From CALFXN01 sp964451935 (lineage in GTDB: Bacteria; Synergistota; Synergistia; Synergistales; Aminobacteriaceae), in NCBI GenBank assembly GCA_964451935.1, contig CAYVKE010000138.1, positions 1 to 7,658 of the forward strand: DNA of 7,658 nt, in the 5' to 3' direction. The translations under genes and the position numbers were made by a program. The notes beneath the pieces were generated by a model. That model made no database searches, was not told where the DNA came from, and was given only the letters and a program-made list of their open reading frames with translations. Below, in pieces: positions 1 through 6,314 of the stretch. Position 1 is the stretch's first letter. The number at the start of each line of letters is the position of its first letter.

Positions 1-989
1 CCTCCGCTCAATCTGAAGAGGATCGGCAGGTCGCTGTACGTCGGAGAGAGCCCGGGAAGGGGGTTCACGTCGATGACGCGGGGATTCCCGGATTCGTCGA
101 GCCGGAGGTCGATCCGCGAGACGTCGCGGAGTTCGAGCGCCCGGAACGCCATGAGGGCGCACGCTTCCGCCTTTTCGCGCACGTTCGCGGGAATGGTGTC
201 CGGACCTTCGTAGCGGACGCGGGTCTTCCATTCGCGTTTGTGCTCCAGCGAATACAGGAAGTCCCCCTTCTCCTTCGTCGCGGGCGCGATGCGCATCATG
301 CCGCCGACCCATGGTTCTTCGTTTCCGAACACGCCGACGGTGATCTCGTCTCCGGGGAGGAATTCCTCGACAATGGCGTCCTGGTTATACAGGGACCAGA
401 TGCGGTCGACCCGGGAGTGAACTTCCGATTCGGTTTTTGCGAGGGAATCCGGAAAGATTCCCTTCGACGATCCCTCGAAACGGGGCTTGACGATCCATCG
501 ACCGTCCGTTTTCGGGAGCGCGTTCCGGGCGTTTTTCCTGAAGAGGAACGCCTTCGGGACGGGGACTCCTTCTCCCGCGAGGGTCTTGTTCGTGAGGTAT
601 TTGTCGAGGGAAAGCGCCATCGAGACGGAATCGGAGCCCGTGAACGGGATGTCCAGGCTCTCGAGAATCGCAGGAACCTGCGCTTCGCGCCCCCGCGATA
701 TGCCCCGTCCTTCCGCGATGTTAAGCACGAAATCCGGTCTGTTTTGTTCAATGCGGGAAAGGAAGCGATCATTCTGTTCGATCACCGAAACGGAGAAACC
801 GAAACTGCGGACCTGCCGGGCGATGGCCTCGACGGTCTCGATGGAATCGTACTCCTCGTAGGAGTCCGACGCTCCGTTCAGTGTCGCGCGAGGCAACTCT
901 CGCGTTTCTTCGGGTTTGAGATTGCATGCGATGTATACGGAAAAACCGCCTGACGGGAGGTCAGGCTCAAGGTCATACTCTTCCTTCAT
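1..989 (-). CDS. D-alanine--D-alanine ligase-type ATP-grasp protein (3' end beyond window)
   Basis: The first 329 residues are visible; the gene leaves the window at the left edge. The fold is the ATP-grasp ligase of the D-Ala-D-Ala ligase group, which joins a carboxylate to an amine through an acyl-phosphate using ATP. Seen: an N-terminal Rossmann-like start (CNLK, residues 22-25), the NIAEG loop at 90-94 followed by REAQVPA, the ATP-binding lysine region WIVKPRFEGSSKG (165-177, K168), VEEFLPGDE near 207-215, and the metal-binding tail D294 and VIDVNPLPGLSP (305-316) with D307 and N309. The divergent N-terminus (YNLK-like start, NIAEG) fits the stand-alone ddl-like ATP-grasp family more than the cell-wall Ddl, so the substrate is uncertain. 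The ATG at 989 begins MKEEYDLEPD; its nearest purine-rich site (AGGGGGT) lies about 13 nt upstream, farther than ideal, so coupling to the short ORF overlapping it is possible. Confidence 0.88.
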   Translation of the reverse strand, partial: MKEEYDLEPDLPSGGFSVYIACNLKPEETRELPRATLNGASDSYEEYDSIETVEAIARQVRSFGFSVSVIEQNDRFLSRIEQNRPDFVLNIAEGRGISRGREAQVPAILESLDIPFTGSDSVSMALSLDKYLTNKTLAGEGVPVPKAFLFRKNARNALPKTDGRWIVKPRFEGSSKGIFPDSLAKTESEVHSRVDRIWSLYNQDAIVEEFLPGDEITVGVFGNEEPWVGGMMRIAPATKEKGDFLYSLEHKREWKTRVRYEGPDTIPANVREKAEACALMAFRALELRDVSRIDLRLDESGNPRVIDVNPLPGLSPTYSDLPILFRLSG

Positions 990-1125
990 TGAGAGATGGA
1001 TACCCCCTGATATCGCGCATCGTTTCCGCCCTGCCGGGCGGTTTCGTATCGGTGTCCGTCGCAGTGTTTCCGACAAGTTCCCCGCGTGTTCCGGGGAACG
1101 CTGAGATGCGATTGCGCGTATCCAT
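973..1125 (-). CDS. Possible 50-residue leader ORF overlapping the ligase start
   Basis: A 50-codon frame starts MDTRNRISAF and ends SLNEGRV, stopping at TGA (975-973), so it overlaps the ligase start codon (989-987) by 17 nt in another frame. Its ATG is preceded by GAGGAGGG at 6-nt spacing, a better ribosome site than the ligase has, which is the main reason to list it. The peptide is rich in T, R, G and P and I recognise no family, signal peptide or membrane segment. It may be a translated leader coupling ribosomes onto the ligase, or only a chance frame beside a stray purine run. A frameshift in an upstream-extended ligase is less likely, because related ligases begin only a short distance before the CNLK-like motif. 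Confidence 0.3.
   Translation of the reverse strand: MDTRNRISAFPGTRGELVGNTATDTDTKPPGRAETMRDIRGYPSLNEGRV
1026..1041. repeat. Perfect 6-bp GC inverted repeat in the ligase leader
   Basis: CCGCCC and GGGCGG enclose a 4-nt loop (TGCC on the plus strand). It forms a compact second hairpin 36 nt or more upstream of the ligase ATG. It is followed by A-rich rather than T-rich sequence on the minus strand, so it is not a terminator. In a GC-rich genome such a repeat can arise by chance. Confidence 0.4.
1077..1099. repeat. Perfect 8-bp inverted repeat in the ligase leader
   Basis: GTTCCCCG and CGGGGAAC (minus-strand sense) are separated by a 7-nt loop, giving a stable hairpin in the transcript ahead of the ATP-grasp gene. 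No T-run follows, so it is not a standard terminator. The stretch GTGTTCCGGGG (plus strand, 1086-1096) recurs at 1161-1171, so the 3' arm could in principle pair with either copy. A regulatory role is inference. Confidence 0.5.
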
Positions 1126-1233
1126 CTATCCCTCCTCGGGGCGCCGCCGCCGGGCTTCCTGTGTTCCGGGGGAATTTCCGCAGGTTTTCTTCGGCTCCAG
1201 CGCAATGAAAGAATGCATCGTATCCTTTCGCGG

Positions 1234-1261
1234 ATTATATGTCTTTCCCGCAGGAAAACAA
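1234..1261 (-). promoter_or_regulatory. Candidate sigma70-type promoter for the ATP-grasp gene
   Basis: On the minus strand a perfect TATAAT (1239-1234) lies 16 nt downstream of TTGTTT (1261-1256, a weak -35). It sits in the stretch between the S9 terminator and the ligase and points at the ligase. Transcription would begin near 1227, giving a leader of about 240 nt before the ligase ATG. That leader contains a 30-codon frame (1218-1126) whose TAG directly abuts the ATG of the 50-codon frame. Confidence 0.5.
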
Positions 1262-1338
1262 GAGGGAAAAACGACGGTTCCGGAGGATGGGCCGGAAAGA
1301 GCGGAACAGGCCGCGGACGCGCCGCGCGCCGTTCATGC

Positions 1339-1375
1339 AAAAAGGGATCCCGCCGGCGAAAAAACGGGATCCCTT
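1339..1375 (-). terminator. Intrinsic terminator of the S9 peptidase gene
   Basis: A perfect 11-bp inverted repeat, AAGGGATCCCG (1342-1352) and CGGGATCCCTT (1365-1375), has a 12-nt loop. Read on the minus strand the stem is followed by a run of Ts (complement of A1339-1343). It lies 33 nt after the peptidase stop codon. Confidence 0.85.
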
Positions 1376-1407
1376 CATCAATTTTTTCCCCGAGCCGCGA
1401 ATACGCG

Positions 1408-3315
1408 CTATCGCTGCGAGGAGCGAAGACCGAGCAGCTTTCCGAGGAAGCGCTCCATGGCCCGATAGAAGTCGAACCGGTTCTCTTCGTTCGAGAAGCC
1501 GTGTCCCTCGTTGTCCTTCACGATATATTCCACCGGGATGCCGCGGGACCGCAGCGCCTCGACGATCTGGTCCGACTCCGCCTTTTTGACGCGCGGATCG
1601 TTTGCGCCCTGGGCGACGAGCAGCGGCGCCTTGATCCGGTCGGCCGAGAAGAGCGGCGATACGCTCTTCAACAGATCGCGGTCCTTCTCCGGATGTCCGA
1701 CCTGCTCGAAGAACATCTCGCGGACGGGCTCCCAGTACGGGGGAATCGACGCGAGCAGCGTGAAGATATTGGAGACGCCGACATAGTCCACGCCGCAACA
1801 GTACAGGTCCGGCGTAAAGGCGAGCCCCGCGAGGACGGCGTAGCCGCCGTACGATGCGCCGTAGATCGCGATCCGTTTCGGATCGGCGATGCCCTGCGCG
1901 AGGAGCCAACGGACGCCGTCTGTGATGTCGTCCTGCATGGCGCGTCCCCACTGTTTGAATCCGGCCTGCCAGAAAGCCTTTCCGTATCCGGTGGAGCCCC
2001 GGAAGTTCATCTGAAGGACGGCGGCGCCCCGGTTGACGAGGAACTGAACCTCGGGGTCGAAACCCCAGGAATCCCGCGCCCACGGTCCTCCGTGCGGCAG
2101 GATGACGACGGGAAGATTTTTCGGTTCGGCCTCGAGCGGCAGCGTCAGGTATCCGTGAATTTTCAGCCCGTCGCGGGCCGCGTATTCGACCGGCTTCATG
2201 TGCGCCATCTCGTTTTCCCTGAGCCACGGTCCGAGGTCGGCGAGCTTTTCGAGGCGCTTTTCCCGCGCGTCGTAGAACCAGTAGGTCCCGAGTTCCCGGT
2301 CGCCGTGCGTCACGACGAGCCATCGCGTTTCGTCCTTGCTCCGGTCGACGAGGGAGACCTCCTTGTCGGGCAATCGGGCTTCGAGGTCCTTTTGCAGGTT
2401 TTTCCGCTCGTCGTCGAAAAAGGAGATGTTCACCTTGTCCGTCACGTAGGACACGCCCGTCAGGACCTTACGCTTCTTCGACCAGAGCAGGCCGCCAACA
2501 TCGACGTCCGCGTGTTCGAAGACGAGTTTGCCCAGTCGGGCGGATTTCGGGTCGTATTCGTAGATTGCGAGCTTGTCGCGCTTCAGGTTCGACGCGACGA
2601 AGAGCTGCGTGTCGTCGAACGAGAAGAGAAGCGGGTTCAGACTGTCCCGGAAGTTCGTCGTCAGAATCGTTTTGAACGGCTCATTTTCCGTTTCCCGGTA
2701 GAGCAGGCTCGTGTTGACGCCGTCCGTCGCCATGGCGACCCGCAGCCGGCCTGCGTGATCGGTCATCCACCCCGTGATGTTGCCGGGATTTTCCGCGATC
2801 ATGGTCATTTCTCCCGAGTGGATGTTCAACCGGTACACATCGAACACGCGGTTGTCCCGCTTGTTCAGACCTACGAGCATTTCGTCCGGATTGTCCTCGA
2901 GATCGTCGACGATGGACGCCCGGACGCCCGGGAAAGGCGTCAGCTCCTTGAGATTCGAGCCGTCCGTATTGACCGCGAAGACGTGGTAGTTCTCATCCCC
3001 GGCGTTGTCCTGGAGAAAGACGATTCGGCTGTCGCTGGCCCAGAAGAACCCGGCGATATTCCGTTCGGACGCCGCCGTCAGCCGCAGTTCGGCGTCCGAG
3101 CCGATCGTCCTGACAAAGACATTCATGCGTCGTTCCCAGGGTTTGAGATAGGCGAGGCGCGTCCCGTCGGGAGAAAGCCGGAACATGGCCGTTTCGGGGT
3201 TGCGGAAGAAGTCCTCCATCGGAATGAGCCGAGGCGCGGCCCAGGACCGGGCGGACAGGAACGTGACGGAAAGAAGAACCGCAAGAACGAGAATGGTGAC
3301 TTTCGAGTGCTCCAT
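1408..3315 (-). CDS. Secreted prolyl-oligopeptidase (S9) family serine peptidase
   Basis: A 635-residue alpha/beta-hydrolase peptidase of the S9 (prolyl oligopeptidase / acylaminoacyl peptidase) family, which cleaves short peptides. Residues 1-26 form a Sec signal peptide (MEHSK, then a hydrophobic run ending SARSWA), so it acts outside the cytoplasm. Residues about 35-350 carry repeated WD/propeller-like motifs (RLSPDGTRLAYLKP, FFWASDSRIVFL, VFAVNTDGSNLKEL), the gating beta-propeller. The C-terminal catalytic domain (about 375-628) shows HGGP (408-411), the nucleophile elbow GASYGGY with Ser488, GANDPRV with Asp573, and EGHGF with His605, a complete triad. Start at 3315 is chosen because AGGAGG lies 6 nt upstream and the signal peptide begins there; an ATG 54 nt earlier has neither. 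The gene is monocistronic: own promoter, terminator at 1339-1375, divergent from corA. Exact peptide preference cannot be read from sequence. Confidence 0.95.
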   Translation of the reverse strand: MEHSKVTILVLAVLLSVTFLSARSWAAPRLIPMEDFFRNPETAMFRLSPDGTRLAYLKPWERRMNVFVRTIGSDAELRLTAASERNIAGFFWASDSRIVFLQDNAGDENYHVFAVNTDGSNLKELTPFPGVRASIVDDLEDNPDEMLVGLNKRDNRVFDVYRLNIHSGEMTMIAENPGNITGWMTDHAGRLRVAMATDGVNTSLLYRETENEPFKTILTTNFRDSLNPLLFSFDDTQLFVASNLKRDKLAIYEYDPKSARLGKLVFEHADVDVGGLLWSKKRKVLTGVSYVTDKVNISFFDDERKNLQKDLEARLPDKEVSLVDRSKDETRWLVVTHGDRELGTYWFYDAREKRLEKLADLGPWLRENEMAHMKPVEYAARDGLKIHGYLTLPLEAEPKNLPVVILPHGGPWARDSWGFDPEVQFLVNRGAAVLQMNFRGSTGYGKAFWQAGFKQWGRAMQDDITDGVRWLLAQGIADPKRIAIYGASYGGYAVLAGLAFTPDLYCCGVDYVGVSNIFTLLASIPPYWEPVREMFFEQVGHPEKDRDLLKSVSPLFSADRIKAPLLVAQGANDPRVKKAESDQIVEALRSRGIPVEYIVKDNEGHGFSNEENRFDFYRAMERFLGKLLGLRSSQR

Positions 3316-3354
3316 GGATATCCTCCTGTGTACGTGATCGTTTCTCTCGTGTGC

Positions 3355-3363
3355 ATGATACCA
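3355..3363 (-). promoter_or_regulatory. Candidate extended -10 promoter for the S9 peptidase
   Basis: On the minus strand TGG-TATCAT forms an extended -10 element (TGn plus five of six consensus bases), 40 nt upstream of the peptidase ATG. No good -35 is seen at 16-17 nt; TTTCCT is the nearest. This is the best promoter candidate in the 186-bp divergent region 3316-3501. I see no equally clear plus-strand promoter for corA there. Confidence 0.4.
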
Positions 3364-3501
3364 TTTCACGAAGCGGAGGAAACCGACGGGAATACGGAAA
3401 AACGCGGATTCGACCGCTCCGGTTCAGGATGCGTCATCCGCTCAAAAGGGGGCCCCGGCGTGGACGGAAAACATTCCGGAAGGACGAAAAGGACGAATGC
3501 G

Positions 3502-4665
3502 ATGTCGCGACGCATTCATGATGTCATATCGGGCATCTCCCCCGGGGCGGCTCCGGGGTCCGTCCGCGTCCGGCCGGACGCGACGCCCTCGGTTGTCACG
3601 GTCATCGTCCTTCCGGGCGGAGACGTCGTCGAACGGTCGGGCGTGTCGGCGGAGGAAGCCGTTACTCTCGCCGGAGGGACGGAGTTGTCCTGGATTCACG
3701 TCGACGGCCTCGGCGATTCGCATGTCGTTGAGTTTCTCATGAAGGCGTTTTCGCTCCACCCGCTGGCGGTGGAGGATACCATGAATCCGCACCAGCGTCC
3801 GAAACTCGACGATTACGGCGAGTCGCTTTTCCTGTCGTTGCGCCTTCCCGGCTCCGCATGCGTCGATGAGACGGCGGGGCAGTTGAGTCTTTTCGTCCTG
3901 AAGAACACGGTGATTTCCTTCAGGGAAGGCGGAAACCCCTGTCCGGTGCAGGCGGTCCGCGAACGGCTCCGGAAGGGCGCTTTCAACGAAAGGGTCCGGG
4001 CATCCGGCTCCGATTTCCTGGCGTATTCGCTGCTCGACGCCGTCGTGGATTATTTTTACGTCGCGCTGGAGCAGGCGGGAGAACGGCTCGAAGCGCTCGA
4101 AAACGAAGTTCTCACGGCCGCGTCGCCCGCCGTCGTGTCCGAAATACGAACTGCGAAGCGGGATCTTCTCTCACTCCAGCGCTCCGTATGGCCTCTGCGC
4201 GATGTGGTGAGCGGGCTTCAGCGCGACGAATCGCCGCTTGTCACGGAAGACACGCGAATCTACCTTCCGGACTGTCTGGATCATGTCCTTCAGATTCTCG
4301 ACCTTCTCGAAACCTACCGCGATATCGCCTCGGGGCTCATGGACGTCTACCTCGCGACGGTCAGCAACAGGATGAACGAAGTCATGAAGATCCTGACGAT
4401 CATCTCGACCATTTTCATGCCGCTCACGTTCATCGCCGGTCTCTACGGCATGAACTTCAACACGCAGATTTCGCCCGCGAATATGCCCGAACTCAACTGG
4501 CGGTTCGGGTACGTGTTTTCGCTCGGGCTTATGGCCGCATCGGCGGGCGCCATGGCGTGGATGTTCTGGAAAAAGGGCTGGATCCGGTCGTCCCGGATTC
4601 CGGCCGCGGATGTTCCAAACCGTGCGTACGAGGATGCCGGGAAGGGCGAAAACGGGGACGCCTGA
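3502..4665 (+). CDS. corA: CorA-family magnesium/cobalt transport protein
   Basis: A 387-residue member of the CorA (2-TM-GxN) family: pentameric inner-membrane channels that pass Mg2+ (and Co2+ or Ni2+) into the cytoplasm. Seen: a large N-terminal cytoplasmic domain with HPLAVEDTMNPHQRPKLDDY (86-105), a long helical stalk (about 170-295, with VSNRMNEVMKILTIIS), TM1 about 296-315 ending in the signature YGMNF (GMN at 316-318), a short periplasmic loop with MPEL (328-331), TM2 about 337-355, and a basic KKGW exit at 357-360. The layout matches the Thermotoga maritima protein (351 residues); the extra length is a C-terminal tail of about 27 residues after the KKGW segment plus a slightly longer N-terminus. 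ATG 3502 has AAAGGA 9 nt upstream. A GTG at 3460 with AAGGGGG 7 nt upstream would add 14 residues and cannot be excluded. It converges on the cyclase gene. Confidence 0.95.
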   Translation: MSRRIHDVISGISPGAAPGSVRVRPDATPSVVTVIVLPGGDVVERSGVSAEEAVTLAGGTELSWIHVDGLGDSHVVEFLMKAFSLHPLAVEDTMNPHQRPKLDDYGESLFLSLRLPGSACVDETAGQLSLFVLKNTVISFREGGNPCPVQAVRERLRKGAFNERVRASGSDFLAYSLLDAVVDYFYVALEQAGERLEALENEVLTAASPAVVSEIRTAKRDLLSLQRSVWPLRDVVSGLQRDESPLVTEDTRIYLPDCLDHVLQILDLLETYRDIASGLMDVYLATVSNRMNEVMKILTIISTIFMPLTFIAGLYGMNFNTQISPANMPELNWRFGYVFSLGLMAASAGAMAWMFWKKGWIRSSRIPAADVPNRAYEDAGKGENGDA

Positions 4666-4672
4666 AATGAAA

Positions 4673-4703
4673 GGCAGGGAAAATCGCGCGGATTTTCCCT
4701 GCC
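4673..4703. terminator. Bidirectional hairpin between convergent corA and cyclase genes
   Basis: GGCAGGGAAAATC (4673-4685) and its exact reverse complement (4691-4703) make a 13-bp stem with a 5-nt GC loop, in the 69-bp gap between the two stop codons. On the minus strand it is followed by a T-rich stretch (TTTCATTTC). On the plus strand no T-run follows, so it should work best for the cyclase transcript. Confidence 0.75.
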
Positions 4704-4734
4704 GTCCTCACGGCGTTGCGGCGGAACGCGTCCC

Positions 4735-5562
4735 TTACGGCAGAATGGCGAAAACCCTGGCCGGGAATCCCGATCCGAAGAACGGCTTCGGGAACGCGGC
4801 GATGACGATCGCCCCCGCTTCGGGGAGCTTGTCGAGATTCGTCAGCAGTTCGATTTGGTAATGATCCTGGGCGAGGATATACGCTTCGCAGGAGTAGTCT
4901 CCCTTGCTCGTGGAAATTCCCGGATCGGTGTCGGTCGTTTCGTGCCCGGATGCGGTGATCTTCCGTTCCTCGTAGAGATACTTCAGAACGGGCATGCTCC
5001 ATCCGGGGTAGTGGGCGACGCCTTTGCCGTCCTCGTTTCGCATGGCCTTCGCGTCGGGCCACTTCTTCGACCAGTCGGACCGCAGTGCGACGAAGGCCCC
5101 TTCCGGGATCGGTCCGTTCTTCGCCTCCCACTTTTTCACGTCTTCCATCGTGACGGTCGCGTCCGGATTGGATGCGGCCTGTTCGTGGATGTCAATGACG
5201 ACGAGCGGAAGAAGCATTTCCTTCACGTCGATCTGATCGAGCGTCCGCTTTCCCTTGACGAAGTGCGCGGGGGCGTCGCAATGCGTCCCCCACTGTCCGA
5301 CGTGGGTGAAGACCTGTGCGAAGAAGCCGTAGCCGATTTTGCCGACGCCCCTGTCGTACCAGTACGCGGTTTCGCGCGTTTCGTCGGGAAATCCCGGCCA
5401 GTGGGGGATCCCCGGTTCGAAGGAATGCGTGAGATCCACAAAGGTTTTCGTCTTCAGGACGCCGTAGATGTCCGTCAGGGTGGGCGCCGCAGCCCAGGAA
5501 ACCGTCGCACAGAGCGTCAGAACCGCAAGAATCGCCATGAATCCCAAACGACGCAATCGCAT
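4735..5562 (-). CDS. Exported cyclase-family (kynurenine formamidase-like) metal hydrolase
   Basis: A 275-residue protein of the cyclase family (Pfam Cyclase; relatives are kynurenine formamidase and isatin hydrolase), metal-dependent amide-bond hydrolases. Residues 1-24 are a Sec signal peptide (MRLRRLGFMA, hydrophobic core, VSWA), so it should be periplasmic or secreted, unlike cytoplasmic KynB. Seen: FVDLTHSFEPGIPHWPG (41-57) typical of the family N-terminus, and the metal motif GQWGTHCDAPAHF (89-101) with H94, D96 and H100, and GHETTDTDPG (206-215). The first position of the classical HxGTHxDxPxH motif is Gln90 here. No tryptophan-catabolism genes are nearby, so the substrate is unknown. 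ATG 5562 is chosen because a perfect 10-nt anti-16S match ends 6 nt upstream; the in-frame ATG at 5580 is part of that Shine-Dalgarno site. The gene is apparently monocistronic between terminators. Confidence 0.9.
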   Translation of the reverse strand: MRLRRLGFMAILAVLTLCATVSWAAAPTLTDIYGVLKTKTFVDLTHSFEPGIPHWPGFPDETRETAYWYDRGVGKIGYGFFAQVFTHVGQWGTHCDAPAHFVKGKRTLDQIDVKEMLLPLVVIDIHEQAASNPDATVTMEDVKKWEAKNGPIPEGAFVALRSDWSKKWPDAKAMRNEDGKGVAHYPGWSMPVLKYLYEERKITASGHETTDTDPGISTSKGDYSCEAYILAQDHYQIELLTNLDKLPEAGAIVIAAFPKPFFGSGFPARVFAILP

Positions 5563-5568
5563 AAAGCA

Positions 5569-5578
5569 GATCACCTCC
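5569..5578 (-). promoter_or_regulatory. Perfect Shine-Dalgarno site of the cyclase gene
   Basis: GGAGGTGATC on the minus strand is fully complementary to the usual 16S rRNA 3' end and sits 6 nt before ATG 5562. This decides the start: the alternative ATG at 5580 overlaps the site itself. Confidence 0.85.
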
Positions 5579-5622
5579 ATATTAATTTTTTCGTTCGCCG
5601 CGCCATGGGGACGTTGTTTGAA

Positions 5623-5651
5623 AGAATACTCTGAAATGAGCGGATATGCAA
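5623..5651 (-). promoter_or_regulatory. Weak candidate promoter for the cyclase gene
   Basis: On the minus strand TTGCAT (5651-5646) and TATTCT (5628-5623) are 17 nt apart, each a partial match to consensus. The -35 lies in the T-run of the rubrerythrin terminator. Support is spacing and position only. Confidence 0.3.
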
Positions 5652-5681
5652 AAGGGGGCGGACCGAACAGTCCGTCCCCCT
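5650..5681 (-). terminator. Intrinsic terminator of the rubrerythrin gene
   Basis: AGGGGGCGGAC (5653-5663) pairs with 5670-5681 (one bulged base at 5675) around a 6-nt loop. On the minus strand the stem is followed by TTTT. It lies 30 nt after the rubrerythrin stop codon and closes the iron/peroxide block. Confidence 0.8.
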
Positions 5682-5710
5682 GGGGGCGTTTCCGTATTCC
5701 GTGCGGCGCG

Positions 5711-6211
5711 TTACGCGATCTTCTTGAAGGTCGAGCCCTTGGCCTTGCAGATCGGGCACTCGTCGGGAACGCCGTTCTCCTGGACGTACCCGCAGAAGGG
5801 GCAGAGATAATACTCCGCATCGCGTCCCTTTTCGAGGTTCGCCATGGCCTTCCTGTACAGCTCCGCATGGACCTTTTCCGCTTCGTTCGCGAGCTGGAAG
5901 CTCTTGAAGGCGGCCTTGTTTCCTTCGGCTTCGGCGTCCTTCATGAAGGCGGGGTACATCTCGGAGAACTCGTAAGTTTCGCCGTCGAGCGCCGCCTGAA
6001 GGTTCTTCATGGTATCCCCGACTCCGCCGGCGACGCGGAAATGGGAATGAGCGTGCAGGGTTTCGGCCTCGGCTATGGTTTTGAGGAGCTTGGCGACAGC
6101 GGGATACCCCTCTTTTTCGGCCTGTGCGGCATAGGCGAGGTACTTCCTGTTGGCCATGGATTCCCCTGCGAACGCGTCCATAAGGTCTTTCATCGTCTTC
6201 GACTGATCCAT
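5711..6211 (-). CDS. rbr: Rubrerythrin (di-iron peroxide reductase with C-terminal rubredoxin domain)
   Basis: A 166-residue classical rubrerythrin, which reduces hydrogen peroxide to water with electrons through its own rubredoxin centre, in the cytoplasm of anaerobes. The N-terminal four-helix ferritin-like domain shows di-iron ligands in the family pattern: E17, E50xxH53, E81xxE84 (EFSEMYP) and E112xxH115. The C-terminal rubredoxin-like knuckles are CPFC (C137, C140) and CPIC (C152, C155). All expected ligands are present. ATG 6211 has AAGGAGG 7 nt upstream. It follows the encapsulin gene by 103 bp in the same direction and has its own strong terminator. Only a weak hairpin and no convincing promoter lie in that gap, so read-through from the encapsulin operon is plausible. 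The C-terminus (TFKKIA) lacks an encapsulin cargo-loading motif, so it is probably free rather than packaged. Confidence 0.96.
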   Translation of the reverse strand: MDQSKTMKDLMDAFAGESMANRKYLAYAAQAEKEGYPAVAKLLKTIAEAETLHAHSHFRVAGGVGDTMKNLQAALDGETYEFSEMYPAFMKDAEAEGNKAAFKSFQLANEAEKVHAELYRKAMANLEKGRDAEYYLCPFCGYVQENGVPDECPICKAKGSTFKKIA

Positions 6212-6314
6212 CGTTCATCCTCCTTCGAAATCTCGGAAATGTTGCCGTTTCCGGCCTCTATAGCGTACGGGAAAACGCCCGTCCGTGACGGAACGAATCC
6301 CCGGGAATCGCTTT

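Noticed and set aside
240..953. 237-codon plus-strand frame
   Set aside because: It is antisense to the ATP-grasp ligase, whose motifs are clear, and its peptide is arginine-rich with no recognisable domain.
1235..2323. 362-codon minus-strand frame overlapping the peptidase in another frame
   Set aside because: Extremely arginine- and alanine-rich translation, runs through the terminator hairpin, and conflicts with the S9 catalytic domain.
3427..3439. GGATG-CGT-CATCC inverted repeat upstream of corA as a riboswitch or operator
   Set aside because: Only five base pairs with a 3-nt loop and no larger structure such as a magnesium-sensing leader could be recognised around it.
1213..3501. Very long plus-strand open frame running antisense through the S9 peptidase and continuing into corA (1150 codons in total)
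   Set aside because: The part before 3502 shows no family motif and is the mirror of a well-supported peptidase with a complete catalytic triad, a signal peptide and a terminator. Antisense frames often stay open in GC-rich genes; only the corA part is real.
4855..5634. 259-codon plus-strand frame
   Set aside because: Antisense to the cyclase gene, which has a perfect ribosome site, a signal peptide and the family metal motif.
6282..6292. Short palindrome TCCGT-G-ACGGA after the encapsulin gene, as a terminator
   Set aside because: With a realistic loop the stem is only about four to six base pairs with a bulge, and the following GGCGTTTT is a weak T-run. Read-through into rubrerythrin seems more likely, so I did not list it as a terminator.
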